Assembly: GCA_025024175.1 (NCBI GenBank)
Contig: QCXZ01000086.1
Coordinates: forward strand, 14,846,245 to 14,910,244
Direction of reading: 5' to 3'
DNA from: Rhyzopertha dominica
Lineage: Eukaryota > Arthropoda > Insecta > Coleoptera > Bostrichidae
Length of the DNA stretch: 64,000 bases
Shown one piece after another: positions 1 through 12,400 of this stretch; the stretch's first letter is position 1, and every line of letters starts with the position of its first letter. The position numbers were made by a program, and so were the translations under genes. Below the pieces are notes generated by a model, which searched no databases, was not told the DNA's origin, and was given only the letters and a program-made list of their open reading frames with translations.

Positions 1-1062
1 TCAACTCCACGTTGTTATCTAACAACAAAACAACACCAGCAGCTAAAACAGTAATAACAGAAATCCTTTTGGTGACGTTTATTACATAGCTAATGTTTAT
101 TGCCGTAGATGATGATAGAAAGTTGTCGACCTTTGTAATTTCAAATGAGGATCCAAAAATTGCTATAACAGCAAAAAGACACTAACTTCTGGGGTGTGGA
201 CATCCAGGTAAATGAAATCTAGCTTAACTAAATTACTATAGAATTTCATTAATGGATTTTACAGAAAGACAAGGATTTACCTTCTAAAAAGTAGATATAA
301 ATATACCATGCCTATTTAAATATAGTGGAATTATTGTGATAATATTAAGACCACTGAACAGCTACTTCAAACAACCTCCGTGGTAGCCAAATAACAATGA
401 ATTCGGGCTGCTTGGAAGAGAATTGAACTATATATATTTAGCTCATGCTTATTTCTTGATGAATATTTTAATTGTTTGTAGCCTTTTCATGCCTTCCGAT
501 GTCTAGATAAATTAAAATAACAGTATCCAATACCTTGCCAAATGATGAGGAATTCGATGATCGCTCGAAAGAGAAGTGAACTCTACATACTTAGTTCATG
601 TTAATTTCTTGATGAATGTGTTCATTCCGATGACTAAGTAAATCGAAATAACAGTTGATAACAAAGTGTGTATACATATAAATATATGGTATGTCTATAC
701 CTTGTTATCAACTAAGCACAATCTATCTAATGGTAGGAATGATATCGCACAATACTATAAATTAAAAACTGTTATTCTTTATAACATACAAGCAGCCAAC
801 AACAAGAAATTTTTAGTTCACAAAAGAATACTTTTCCATTCAAAGGTGTTTTTTTTTAATATTCGCCTATAAGGCAAAATGTATACGACCGCTAAACTAG
901 ATGACCAACTTAGCACCATTAACAACAACAACAACAGCAACTATAGCGCAACAGACAGTAATTTGTAGAACTACTCAATAAAATGTAACAACTACAAATT
1001 ATATAAATGGATGGTGAACGCAGTCTACCATATTCTTTATCAAAACCCAGTATGGGAAAAAA
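1..1062. repeat. Long complex repeat unit, copy 1
   Basis: About 1 kb whose order of blocks recurs at roughly 6330-7330 and 7675-8470. Shared landmarks are a (CA)AC-CAGCAGCTA block, a stretch ending TACCATGC, CCGTGGTAGCCAAAT, GAATTCGATGATCGCT and TTGTTATCAACTAAGCAC. Its last 190 bases (GCTAAACTAGATGACC onward, then TTTGTAGAACTACTCAATAAAA) match the satellite monomers that start near 9480, so this unit and the satellite are related. No convincing ORF; the 68-codon ORF at 666-872 lies wholly inside repeat sequence. Non-coding repeat; seen directly, boundaries approximate. Confidence 0.7.
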
Positions 1063-1079
1063 TAAAACCAATTAATTTA

Positions 1080-1400
1080 AAAATATAAAGTCAACAAGCA
1101 ATCATTGTAATAAAACAATTGTTATAATATTATCCGGTCCATAAAACATGGATGTATTAATCAAGCATAGTGTCTTGTAGCATGACTTTCGCAGTTTCAA
1201 ANGAGGGAGCAAAACAGAAATGATACCAGTTAAAAAATCAATCAAGGCCACAACTGCCTCAGTTTAAAAAAACAACTTGTATGCTTATAAAGGGTCAAAA
1301 ATTGGAGATGGATCACAGCGAGCTTCAGAGAAGCTTAAAAAAAGTGCAAGCTGTAAAAATCAAAGTGCAGGAACGAAGAAATTAAATCAACTTGATTGTT
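1080..1400. repeat. Repeat block E, copy 1 (paired with 18050-18400)
   Basis: Shares the blocks TATAAAGGGTCAAAAATT, CTTCAGAGAAGCTTAAAAAA and AACGAAGAAAT, in the same order, with about 18050-18400 at the far edge of the satellite array. The two copies bracket the whole 1-18.4 kb repeat complex. No coding signal. Confidence 0.6.
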
Positions 1401-1499
1401 CCGGGAACAAAAGAAGGGTACCTAAGCAACAAAATTCAGGGTAACTCTATAAGCCTACTAAGGCAGAAGATCAAGAAACAGTAATATATAGGGTAACAA

Positions 1500-2714
1500 T
1501 AGCTGTAATAAAACGCAATAAATGGTGTGCTGTATTCGGTTTACACTATATCATGGATTGTACACACCACCAGCAAAACAAATGCTTTGACATCTTATGT
1601 ATTTATATTGATATAACGTAAGTTCTGATCCTACCGAATGTATGAGAGCTATGTATGCTTCAATGTGTACCTACATTCATTTCTTGAATATAAAATGTAT
1701 TGTTTCCTAAAGCACAAAAAAATGGCCGGTTGCTGCCGGTTGTAATGCTGTAGAAAAGCAGAAAGAGCAATTAGTGATATGCCGATATTATAAATTTTAC
1801 TGCATCAACATAAAACGGAAAAAGTACTCATGAAGCAGAAGTAGCAACAAAGGTTGTAGTAGCAATGTGCGACAAACGCCATGGGTTGTACTGTTCGAAA
1901 AATTTCAGAATACCAATTAAAACATAAACTCAATATCTTATTTACTTCTACTGCGGTGTAAACAACAACAGCAACAGAGGCATTAACACCAGCAGTGGAA
2001 GCAACAGAAACAGCAACAAAAGAAGCGACAAGAGTAGAAGCAAAGCGCGATGGTTGGTATGCCATATTCGGCATGTCTCGTGGATTGTGTTGCATAAGAA
2101 ATCGCAAAGTACCAATAAAACAAATACTTCAACACTTTATTTATTTGTATTAGAGATAGTATGTTCATATCCGACCAATGCCTGGGTGTTATGTATGTTT
2201 CAATGTGTACCTACAATCATATTTTGAATATGAAAATGTTTTGCTTCTTAAAACATAAAAAGATGGCGCTGCCTGTTGTATAAATTTTATGTATCAATAC
2301 GAAACTTATCGTAGACATGTAGCAGAAGCAAGAACAAAGGTAGATCTAGTAGTAAGGAATGGTGTGCCGTATGCGGCACATGCCATGGATTCTATACTGT
2401 ACAAAAGATACCAATAAAACATAACGCAACATCTTATTTATTTCCAAGTACAAGTACTGTGTGGACCCAAAAATCGCAGATTCATTTCCCGCATTGATGT
2501 AACATAATTTATCATAACTTTAATCATGATAAACAAAGGACAGTAGTAGCTGCAGCGGCAACAGCGGAAACAACAGCAACCGCAGGATCAACATCAGACG
2601 TTATAATTCATGGACTGTATTGTACAAGAAGTCATACGTATTAATACCAAATACCTGAAAATCTTAGGTATTTCTAGGGAGACTTCTCTGGAACGAAAGG
2701 CCGTAGGCTCATAT
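1500..2714. repeat. Repeat block D, partial tandem copies
   Basis: At least three imperfect copies of a 300-500 bp unit, recognisable by GGTGTGCYGTATKCGG, ATTGTAC-type junctions, the phrase CAATGTGTACCTACA and ACCAATAAAACATAA. A further diverged copy lies after the PLE at about 5780-5900 (CATTGCATGGGTGTTATG). The PLE inserted between these copies. The CAACAGCAACAGAGG-type segments resemble those of the satellite monomers. Overlapping minus-strand ORFs of 100 and 61 codons here are low-complexity readings of the repeat, not genes. Confidence 0.55.
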
Positions 2715-2724
2715 ATCATCAAAT

Positions 2725-2860
2725 GATAAGTTGGGGACTATGACGGTCGTAGTTTCTTAAGATCAAGTGATTCAGGGTTATGTCGACCTGTAAGCTACAC
2801 GTAAAAGAGTACTCTTTTTTCTTTAGCTAAGCTTTCGAATTTATTTAAATTCTTCTTCAG
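2725..2860 (-). repeat. PLE-1 pseudo-LTR, 3' copy
   Basis: About 135 bp, nearly identical to 5572-5706 (one-base indel and a few substitutions). It contains the hammerhead-like motif at its inner end on the minus strand. Confidence 0.9.
2824..2860 (-). ncRNA. Hammerhead-like motif in PLE-1 3' pLTR
   Basis: Minus strand reads CUGAAGA, then A, a 6-bp stem GAAUUU/AAAUUC with loop AAAU, then GAAAG and a 3-bp hairpin AGC(UUA)GCU followed by A. This is a hammerhead-type core (positions 3 and 8 are C and G) with one extra nucleotide before stem II. Stem I support is weak here. Confidence 0.5.
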
Positions 2861-3075
2861 AGCATCTACAATTCAACTTAATTAATACAACAAACTATAT
2901 GGAACCTTATATATACTTACAGAAATTTGAGGCTATGTGTAAGTTATAAATATGCGCAACAGTGTTATTTTACGAAACATAAGTTTTTTTACCATAAATG
3001 GCTTGTGTCAAATAAATTAATTTTAATTTGTTTTTTATGTCATTTCCTTTGATAGCAGATATGTGTATATACTAC

Positions 3076-5613
3076 TTAATTGTTGTGTCCGATTTTATTC
3101 ATTACATTATTAATTTTGTTGATGTGGTACATTTCCAAGATTAGCCTTTTACTGGAATTAATTTCAGTATCTAATATTTTTACCCCATCCCAATCTATCG
3201 TGTGGTTGTTGTTGACCGCATGTGTGGCTAATGCACATCGGTCTCTTTTCATAGAAATATCGCTTTTATGCAATGATATTCTGTTCTTTACCCACTGAGA
3301 TGTTTGACCCACATATATGCTATCACAAGTGTTACATTTTAAACAGTAAATTACATTGGATTTGAATTTTGTTGGTGTTTTTGATTTTAATTTAGTAAAC
3401 AAATTCGAACACTTTTTGATATTTCGTCTTGCAATTTTAATATTTTCCAAATTAAATGTTCTAATTAATTTTGAAGTTAATCCCGTAATATTTGGTAGTG
3501 ACCCATACTTCTGTGTTTCAGCCCTACTAGTACTTGTTTGACTTAAAACTGAATTTCTCATTTCATCGTCCACATTTCCGTTAATCCTAGGACCTACTGT
3601 TCCTTCTTCAACATGCATTTCATCACCGAGTGAAAGGCTGCTGGTGGAGTATAATATTTTATTTATAAGGCCTTTTGGGTATGAATTTTGGATTAGTAAC
3701 TCTTTTAATCTGTTTAAATTTTTGTTTAAGAAAACGGGATTTGAAATTTTCTGAATTCTGTTTTTCATTTGTTTTATAAAATTAATTTTAATTTTAGTTG
3801 AATGATCAGACAAAAAATTAATATATCTTCCTGAGGCTATAGGTTTTTGATACCAGTCTAATATTATACGTCCATTATGTCGAATTACCCTAGTGTCTAA
3901 GAAAGGCACTCCACCATCAACCTCTCTCTCTATGGTGAAATGGATGTGTGGATTATACGAATTGAAAACGGTTTGTATTTCTTCTAGGCCGTGATTTGGT
4001 AATATTAAAATAAGGTCATCGACATATTTTTTAATAAATAATACATTAAAAGTAAGACTGGGTAAACAATTATCCAATAGATGATCCATCACATACTGGG
4101 CCAATATTGGACTAAGTGTCGACCCCATGATACAGCCAAAAACTTGTTTGTAAAATGTATTTTCATAAACAAAATAGTTATTGTCAAAAATGAATGATAG
4201 CATTTGTAAAAATAGTTTTTTACGTTTATTTATGTCTTCTATTTTTGGACATTTGAAATGTGGATCTATTTCTTCCCAACGTTCTCCCAGTACTTTAACA
4301 GTTAATTCTTTAGATATATTGCCAAAAAGATTAACGACGTCCAGTGACACTACTTCATGATTTAGAGGTACTTCTATACCACTTATTGACTCTATAAATT
4401 CGAATGTGTTCGTAATATAGTAATTGTTGTTACGATCGTATGCTTTAGTTAAAATGTCACACAACAGTTGTCCTAAATGAGTCATAGGATTTTGAATACT
4501 CGACACAATAGGCCTAAGTGGAACTCCGGATTTGTGGACTTTAGGATTTCCATAAATTTTTGGTCCAATGGCATTATAGAATTTTAGTGACTTGGCTTTA
4601 TCTTGTGTTAGGTGTTGTGCTTTTTCAAGTTGTTTAATAAAATCATTACATTTAATTTGGATTGTTGAGGTTGGGTCCCTACTCAAAACTGTGAAACTAT
4701 TTGTATCTGACAATAAATCCATCATTTTATGGTTGTATTGTTCTCTATCTAAAACCACTGTTACTCCACCTTTGTCACTATTAACTACCACTAAATGCTG
4801 GTTATTTTTTAGAAAACGTTCTGTCTCTATGTAGAGTATGTCTGTGGGATTTTTAGTTTCTTTATTTTTATGGACATATCCTGTAATTATACTGGTTAGT
4901 TTTGCTCTATAAAAGTCTCTTCTTTCTACCCTAACAAGATTCAGAAGGTTTTCTATGTCTGACACTAATTTACCTAAATGCACATTTTTAAAATTAGTCC
5001 TTAAACTAAATTTTGGCCCAAGGAACAAAACAGTTTTCACTTTTTCAGGTAAGTTTGTTTGAGACAGGTTAACTAACCATTTATCTTGTGTGTTAAATTT
5101 CATTTTATGTTCTTGTTTTAGTTTCTCAAACTTGTTTTGATTTCTAGATTTTACCATGTTAAAAACTTTATTAAAATATATATTTTGACGCCTTTCAAAT
5201 TCTTGTATAACATGATGTGGCATAATTTGTTGTAGTTTTGACTTAGATTTAGTTTTTAATTTTGAAATTTTGTCTAATTGTAAATTAACATGGCTTATTT
5301 CTAAATTAATAATTTTAAATCCTAACTTTAAATTTAAGTCCATGATCTTCTTTTGGATTCTTTGATTCCCATCCCCGAATAGACTATATAAACTTCTTGT
5401 ATTGTTTGACACGTTTCGGAAAAATCCCATATTCTTTACATTTATGTAGAAAAACTCTTCTGTTCGTAAGTTTGGCACATTTTGATGTTGCTTTATTCCA
5501 TTGCTTGAAAAGTTCCACTGTTTGTTGTCCATAATTTGAACGAATATTCTGATAAAAACCCATCTGGAATTGATAAGTTGGGGACTATGACGGTCGTAGT
5601 TTCTTAAGATCAA
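3076..5613 (-). CDS. Penelope-type reverse transcriptase with GIY-YIG endonuclease
   Basis: 845 codons, open throughout. The N-terminal third is lysine-rich. RT block with GPKIYGNPKVHKSG then PLRPIVSS near residues 350-370. Motif A is SLDVVNLF (about 423), the GSTLSP block (about 497) corresponds to motif B, and motif C is YVDD (about 530). The C-terminus has a Cys pair (YCLKCNTCDS) followed by IYVGQTSQW (about 766), the GIY-YIG nuclease used for target nicking. Length fits full-length Penelope proteins. The listed Met lies inside the upstream pseudo-LTR; Met28, just outside it, is an equally possible start. All visible catalytic residues (A-motif Asp, YVDD, GIY-YIG Tyr pair) are present, so it could be active. 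No intron is evident. Confidence 0.93.
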   Translation of the reverse strand: MILRNYDRHSPQLINSRWVFIRIFVQIMDNKQWNFSSNGIKQHQNVPNLRTEEFFYINVKNMGFFRNVSNNTRSLYSLFGDGNQRIQKKIMDLNLKLGFKIINLEISHVNLQLDKISKLKTKSKSKLQQIMPHHVIQEFERRQNIYFNKVFNMVKSRNQNKFEKLKQEHKMKFNTQDKWLVNLSQTNLPEKVKTVLFLGPKFSLRTNFKNVHLGKLVSDIENLLNLVRVERRDFYRAKLTSIITGYVHKNKETKNPTDILYIETERFLKNNQHLVVVNSDKGGVTVVLDREQYNHKMMDLLSDTNSFTVLSRDPTSTIQIKCNDFIKQLEKAQHLTQDKAKSLKFYNAIGPKIYGNPKVHKSGVPLRPIVSSIQNPMTHLGQLLCDILTKAYDRNNNYYITNTFEFIESISGIEVPLNHEVVSLDVVNLFGNISKELTVKVLGERWEEIDPHFKCPKIEDINKRKKLFLQMLSFIFDNNYFVYENTFYKQVFGCIMGSTLSPILAQYVMDHLLDNCLPSLTFNVLFIKKYVDDLILILPNHGLEEIQTVFNSYNPHIHFTIEREVDGGVPFLDTRVIRHNGRIILDWYQKPIASGRYINFLSDHSTKIKINFIKQMKNRIQKISNPVFLNKNLNRLKELLIQNSYPKGLINKILYSTSSLSLGDEMHVEEGTVGPRINGNVDDEMRNSVLSQTSTSRAETQKYGSLPNITGLTSKLIRTFNLENIKIARRNIKKCSNLFTKLKSKTPTKFKSNVIYCLKCNTCDSIYVGQTSQWVKNRISLHKSDISMKRDRCALATHAVNNNHTIDWDGVKILDTEINSSKRLILEMYHINKINNVMNKIGHNN

Positions 5614-5706
5614 GTGATTCAGGGTATGTCGACCTGTAAGCTACACGTAAAAGAGTACTCTTTTTTCATTAGCTAAGCTTTCGAATTCATTTAAATTCTT
5701 CTTCAG
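5572..5706 (-). repeat. PLE-1 pseudo-LTR, 5' copy
   Basis: Partner of 2725-2860. It includes the first listed Met of the RT ORF, so the pLTR overlaps the coding start. Confidence 0.9.
5670..5706 (-). ncRNA. Hammerhead-like motif in PLE-1 5' pLTR
   Basis: Same motif as 2824-2860. One stem II change turns a U-A pair into U-G (GAAUUU with GAAUUC), so pairing is retained. Confidence 0.5.
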
Positions 5707-5764
5707 TAAAAGGCTAATCTTGGAAATGTACCACATCAACAAAATTAATAATGTAATGAATAAA
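5707..5764 (+). repeat. Inverted 58-bp copy of PLE-1 3' coding end
   Basis: Reverse complement of 3094-3151 over 58 bases, i.e. the codons for the last residues of the endonuclease domain. It sits immediately outside the 5' pseudo-LTR and inside the target-site duplication, so it arrived with the element. Confidence 0.9.
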
Positions 5765-5779
5765 TCTCATCATCAAATG

Positions 5780-6330
5780 TATAAATAGCTGAAACGTATG
5801 GTCTAATATGTATAAGAATATAAGAATGTTTTCGTTCTCTAGGAAACATCCACATTCCATCGATTGCATGGGTGTTATGAAGGCACATGCTTATTATTAA
5901 TATAAAAAATGTAATAAATAATATATACTTGATACATGACTAACGAAAAATGCTGGCCGGAGAATTCATCAAACCCTGAATTGTTCCAGAGAGATGAGTC
6001 AAAAGGAAAGATAATTTATAGGAAGAAGTACGATTGCCTGGTATAGAATTGTGCTTTACTTATTTAATTTATAGAACATTCGGACTGTGCCCCATATACC
6101 TTTTATTAATCGAATGAAGTTAGTACCACTTGGTTATAATGCAAACAGGTATTTCATCAATATGAGAATATAAGGAATAATGGTATAAGAAGGAACGTTA
6201 CTGCTGCAAGTGAAGTGAGCTTCAAACATGTAGATCGTGCTAATTAGATCTTCATATGGTTGTCGCTAATCGTAAATAGTAATTTCCATTTTTCACAAAG
6301 TGGAAAATACCTCATTATAAATTGATTGAA
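5780..6330. repeat. Diverged repeat region after PLE-1
   Basis: Continues the D-type repeat that the PLE interrupted (ATTGCATGGGTGTTATG, then a stretch like the one following the 2160 copy), followed by AT-rich sequence. No ORF over 60 codons. Confidence 0.4.
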
Positions 6331-7330
6331 GTACTTTAACAATTTCAAATGAAGTTACAAATATTACCAGAATATCAAAAGGACAGTAACTGTTGGGGTC
6401 TGTACATTAAGATAAATGAGATCTGGTTTAACTAGGAAGCCTTGTTAACGACCAATTGAATAATATCATTAATTTATGAGTTTTGCTTTTAAGCATGGAC
6501 AACCGCCATTTTTTCCGAAAGAACACAAGCAGAAGATATGAGTTCCCACTGAACTCCATTAATGGATCTTACAGAAAAAAAAGACAAGGTTTTACGATCT
6601 GAAAAGCTACTACTTATATACCATAAATTAAAAAATAAATATAGTGGAATTATTGTGATAATATTAAATCCACTAAAGAAGTATTTCCAACCGGACTTTA
6701 CTCAACCGCAGTGATAGATAGTCAAATAACAATGAATGCGACTGCTTGGAAAAGAATTGAGCCTTACATATTTAGCTCATTCTAGATTCTTGATTGTAGC
6801 CTTTATTTGCTTTCAATGTCTAGATAAATGGTAATAATACTTTGATAGTGGAATATATATAAATATAAATATGTGACATCCATACCTTGTTAAATGACGA
6901 AGAATTCGATGATCGCTTGAAAGAGAACTGAACTCTACATACTTAGTTCATGCTAATTTCTTGATGAATGTTTTTATTCCGATGACTATGCAAATCAAAA
7001 TAACAGTTGATAACGGAGTGTATATACATAAAATATATGGTATGGCTATACTTTGTTATCAACTAAGCACAATCTATCTAATTGCAGAAATGATACCTTG
7101 CAACACTGTGTGAATTAATCACTTCTGAGAATGTGCTCCTTATACCATACAAGCAGTCACCAACAGGAGATCTTTAATTCGTAAAAGAATGTTTTCCCGC
7201 TAAGAGGGTGTATTTCTATAGGATTTTTTTATTATTCGCCTACAGTCAAATTTATACGACTGCTAAACCACATGTCCACCATAGCAAGAACAGTAACAAC
7301 ACAACAGCAACCATTTCGCTGACGGTTATT
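6330..7330. repeat. Long complex repeat unit, copy 2
   Basis: Same block order as 1-960: AGTAACTGTTGGGGT, a block of about 110 bases unique to this copy (6432-6545), AATGGATCTTACAGAAA, GAATTCGATGATCGCTTGAA, TTGTTATCAACTAAGCAC and a final CATACAAGCAGTCACCAACA block. Non-coding. Confidence 0.65.
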
Positions 7331-7674
7331 ACATAGCTAAATATTTAATGTCGCAGATTATAGTTGACTAATTGTAATGTAGTGTTTTGGAGTGTGTACC
7401 ATTAGACAAACACTTAATTACAATGCATTCTCCCATAGATCTTGGTGGAAAGGATAGGTAATTAACAACAGGAAATGCCACGGCTTGGACGGGAATTGAG
7501 CTTTGTATACTGCATTTGTACTATTGCTTTATTCGGACTGTTTCATATACCTCATATGCTGAGAACGTATTTCTTATACCATTCAAACAATCACCAATAG
7601 GAAATTTTTAGTTCCCAGGAGAATGCTATTAGATTTGCATATAATTCACCTACAGTCCAATTTATACGACCCAA

Positions 7675-8470
7675 TAACTACGTCCATATCCAACGACAAA
7701 CCACACCAGCAGCTAAAGAGCAGTAATAACAGAAATTGTAATAAGGAAAATAAAACATACGTACCTTTACTATTTCAAATGAGAACTTAAATATTGTCAG
7801 AACTGCAAAAGGGCAGTTGTTTGTGGGGTTTGGACACCCAGGTAAATGAAATCTAGTTTAACTAAGTTCCCATTGAACTGCATTAATGGATTTTACAGAA
7901 AGACAAGAATTTGCCTTCTAAAAAGTGGATATAAATATACCATGCATTATTGTGATAACGTTAGGGCCACTAAATAGCTATTTTAAACAATCTCCGTGGT
8001 AGCCAAATGACGAAGAATTCGATAATCGCTTGAAAGAGAGATGAACTCTACATACTTAGCTTATGCTAATTTCTTGTTTTTTTTTTGTTTTTATTCCGAT
8101 GACTGAGCAAATCGAAATAACAGTTGATAACCGAGTGTATATACACAGAAATATATGGTATGCCTATACCTTGTTATCGACTAAGCACAATCTACCTAAC
8201 GGCAAAAATGATACCGTACTATAGCGTAAATTAAACACTGCTATATCTTATACCATACAGTCACCAACAAGAAATGTTTGGTTCACAAAAGAATGTTTTC
8301 TCATTCAGAAGGTGTATTCCTATTAGATTTTTTTATGATTCACCTATAGTTAAATTTATACAATCATCAGCAACAATAATAACAGCGACAGCAGCTACAG
8401 TATAACAGAAACCCTTTCGATGATGGTATTAAATACCTAAATATTTCATGTCGGGAGATGATAGTTGGAT
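7675..8470. repeat. Long complex repeat unit, copy 3
   Basis: Third copy of the unit: CACCAGCAGCTAAAG, GGGGTTTGGACACCCAGG, CTGCATTAATGGATTT, CCGTGGTAGCCAAATGACG and ACCATACAGTCACCAACA in the same order, shorter than copy 1 by internal loss. The 69-codon minus ORF at 8429-8638 falls in its right flank and shows no domain. Confidence 0.65.
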
Positions 8471-9480
8471 AATTGTATTGTAGGTCAGTAAATTCTTTTG
8501 AATTTGTACCATAACCATTTTATTGGTTCGATAGTCATAGAGTAAATTACAACGCATTCTCCCAGAGATTATTGAGATATTGTTATATATATATAATATC
8601 ACCAACATTAGAATTTCAACCAAAATATCACACATCAAACGATACGATAGTAAGAGAGGAATGACATAAAGCTTGGTTATATATATGACTAACAGAAAAC
8701 AGATGTGAAATTGGCAACTATAAATTTAATCAGAAACCGTTTGGACTATTTCCCACATACACCAGATGATAACCAGAAGAGTACTCCTTGAAGACCAACG
8801 ACTACCACTTTATTGAGATTATTTGTGCACCAGTCAAAGTTTCACCTAGAATACAAAACAGTATTTTAACATCAATATAAAAAACTGGAATCTTGCTCCA
8901 CCCCCTACCCAATGTAAGGGTTCAAACAGGCAGACGTGTGCTTGTCATGATTTCCATGTAAATAAATTGAAATATAAATAAAATGTAAAAGATATTTTGC
9001 GTAGTGCGGTAATCCAATCCCATGGGCTGGTAATGACATTCTGAGAATCTGTTCCTCGTACCATTCAAACAGTCAGAAATAGGAAATATTTAATCCACAG
9101 AATTTTTCCCATTCGGAGAGTGGATTTTACATTTTCTTACAATTATAGGTGATAAACTACGTGATCAATTTGACGTCCTCGGCAACAACAAAACAACACC
9201 AACAGCTACAGCACAGTTATAATAGAAATCCTTCCAGTGACGTTTATTGCTTAGATATTTAATGATGACAGAAATTTGTCAACGAATCAATTCCAACTGA
9301 ATTCCAATTTATTTTGTTAGTGTGCAAATCAGGGGATTGTAATAATCGAAATAATAAATTTCTCCTATAACATCAATTGAGAATACAGGAGTTGTCAGAA
9401 CAGCAAAAGGATAGTAGCTTTTGGGATCGCGATTAAACAGAATTTGGCTTAGATAACTTCCGGCGGATGTTACATATACA
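8471..9480. repeat. Diverged repeat pieces between long units and satellite
   Basis: Fragments of the same unit recur (CAGTCAGAAATAGGAAAT near 9070; CAACACCAACAGCTACAG near 9200 followed by CCTTCCAGTGACGTTTATT). Otherwise AT-rich and uninformative. No gene seen. Confidence 0.4.
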
Positions 9481-12400
9481 ATAAATCATTATTAGTATTT
9501 TGTAGAACCACTCAATAAAACATAACAATTCAAGAAAAGGACGATAGTTTCTTTCATTGAATGATGAACACAACCCACCATATTGCTTTGAAAAGGTATA
9601 ACTCCAACCCCAAGGTGCATCAAATATTTAACTGTCGTTAGCTGATGTCCTATAGAAAAATTGGGAAAATCTTAATTTTCCATTCCGAAGGTCGATTTTT
9701 GTTAGATACTTTTTGTATTCTCGTACTATCATATTTATATGAGTAAATGAGTAAAAACGAAGAAAACGACCACAAATTTATTCACTGAGTTGTGAAAATA
9801 ACCCACCATATTGCTCTAAAAGGGCATAAATCTAACTCGGACAAATAAATATTATAATGAAGACTGCTTCAAAGCAAGACGCATCAAATATTTAACTGTC
9901 ATCAGCTAGTTGATAATTTATAGCAAAATTGGGAACATCTTAATTCACAAAAGGATATTGTTCCATTCGGAAATTTGATTTCTGTAGGTACTTTAACACC
10001 AGCAGCAACAGTAACATCACGTAAAAATACAAATAAATCATTATCAGTATTTTGTAGAACTATAAATATGGATAACAATAAGAAGAGGACCACAATTTAT
10101 TAACTGAATTGTGAACACAACCAAATATATTACTTTAAAATTGTATAAATCCAACCCCGACAAAAATTACAATTAATCTCAGCAAAAAATGCTGTAATGA
10201 AAAGGACATCAAAGCAAGACGCATCAAATATTTAACTGTCATCAGCTAGTTGATGGTTGATAGCAAAATTGGAACAATCTGTATTCACTAAATGATATTG
10301 TTCCATTCAGAAATTTGATTTCTGTTAGGTACTTTTTATTATTTTCCTACCGTCAAATTTATACGAATGCTAAAAAAATGATGGGTTCAGCACCAGCAGA
10401 AACAGTAGTATCAAGCATAAGTTACAAACAACGAAACAGCCACACCAGCAGTACCAAACAAACCCTTCCAGTGAAGGTAAGTAGAAATACAAAATATCGT
10501 TGTCATTTTTTGTAGAACTACAACTTAAGAAGAAGGCCACAATTTATTCAACTGAATTATGAACACAACTCACCATATTGCTTTAAAATGGCACAAATCC
10601 AACTCTAATAAAAAATACTATTAAACTCAACTAATGTTATAATAAAGACTGTTCCAAAGCAAGACGCATCAAATATTGAACTGGTGTCAGCTAGTTGATG
10701 ACTTATAGCAAATATTGGGAATCTTTATTCTGAAAAGGATATTGTCCCATTCCGAAATTTGATTTCTCCTACTGTCAAATTTATAAGACTGCTAAACTAC
10801 ATGATCGGAGCACCACCAGCACCAACGGTAGAATCACGCATAAATTACAAACGACTACACCAGCAGTACCAAAACAAACCCTCACGTGAAGGGTAGTAGA
10901 TATACTATAAATTATTATTAGTATTTTGTCGAAATAAGTACTCAATAAAACGTAACATCTCAAAAAGAAGACCACATTTTATTTAACTGAATTGCGATCA
11001 CAACCCAGCATATTGCTTTAGAATGGCTATAAATCCAACTCGAACAAAAAATACAATTAAACTCAGCAAATAAATATTGTAACGAACACTGCTTCAAAGC
11101 AAAATGCATCAAATATACAACTGTCGTCAGCCAGTTGATAATTTATAGCAAAATCAGGAAAACCTTAATTCACTAAAGGATATTGTTTCATTCAGAAATT
11201 TGATTTCTGCAGGTACTTCAACAGAAGAATAAAAATTCTATTGTCAAATTTTATAACTGCTAAACCACATGATCAGTTCGGCACCAGCGCAACAGTAGCA
11301 TCACGCACAAGTTACAAACAACAACACCAGCAGTACCAAAACAAACCCTTCGATCGAAGGTTAGTAGATATACAATACATCATTATCAGGATTTTGTAGA
11401 ACTACCTAATAAAGCGTAACTGCTCAAGAAGACCACATTTTATTTAACTGAATTGCGATCACAACCCAGCATATTGCTTTAAAATTGCTATAAATCCAAC
11501 TCGAATAAAAAATGCAATTAAACTCAGCAAATAAATATTTTAATGAAGACTGCTTCAAAGCAAGAAGCCTCAAATATTTGCCCGTCGACAGCTAGTTGAT
11601 GATTTATAGGAAAATTGGGAAAGTCTTAATTCAGAAAAGGATGTTTTTCCATCCAGAAATTTGTTTTCTGTTAGGTACTTTTTTTATTCTCCTACTGCAA
11701 CATTTATACGAACGCTAAACCACATGATAATAAGCACCAGTAGCAGTACCAGTAGTAAATTACCAATAACAACAGTAGCAGTACTAAACTAAACCTTTCA
11801 TACGAAAGTCAGTACATATACAATAAATCATTATCAGTATTTTGTACTAACGCCCAATAGAACGTAACAACTCAACTGGAAGACCACAAATTATTTAGCT
11901 GAATTGTGATCACAACCCAGCATATTGCTTTAAAATGGTATACATCCAACTCGAACAAATATTACAATTAAATTCAATAAGTAAATATTGCCATGAAGGC
12001 TGCTTTAAAGCAAGAAGTATCAAATGTTTAACTTTCGACAGCTAGTTGACGATTTATAGCAATATTGATAATATCTTACTTCACAAAAGGATATTGTTCC
12101 ACCCAGACATTTGATTTCTGTAGGTACTTTTTTATTCTACTACTGTCAAATTTTATGAATCGATCCTGCGAAAGTAGGAAAGAAGAGAGACGCGCTACCG
12201 GAACCAAAGGCACAGCAAAAGAAGCCAGGACCGACTAGAGCAGAATTGCCTCCGCCGACGAATTTGCAGAAGGCACCCGCACCGCAGTGCAACGATTTCA
12301 TCATAATGGAAGCGATTTTCGGAGTGGATGTGACTGTAACTGAGATCGCGCCGAGACAAGAATGCGGTGCTAGTTATCATCGGCTAATCAATGTTTCACT

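Larger units (their letters stand above)
2726..5768 (-). mobile_element. Complete Penelope-like element (PLE-1) with target-site duplication
   Basis: Seen: a large RT/GIY-YIG ORF flanked by two same-orientation copies of a sequence of about 135 bp (2725-2860 and 5572-5706), that is, Penelope-type pseudo-LTRs. The outer edges are flanked by the same 11 bases, ATCATCAAATG, at 2715-2725 and 5769-5779: a target-site duplication. Between the upstream pseudo-LTR and the insertion edge is a 58-base inverted copy (5707-5764) of the element's own 3' coding end (3094-3151). Known: Penelope elements carry pLTRs and often inverted terminal pieces. Inferred: an intact and fairly recent insertion, since the ORF is open and the duplication perfect. 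Confidence 0.93.

Noticed and set aside
1805..2168. Two overlapping minus ORFs (100 and 61 codons) with hydrophobic/Cys content
   Set aside because: They lie in tandem repeat block D, are not conserved between copies, and overlap in different frames.
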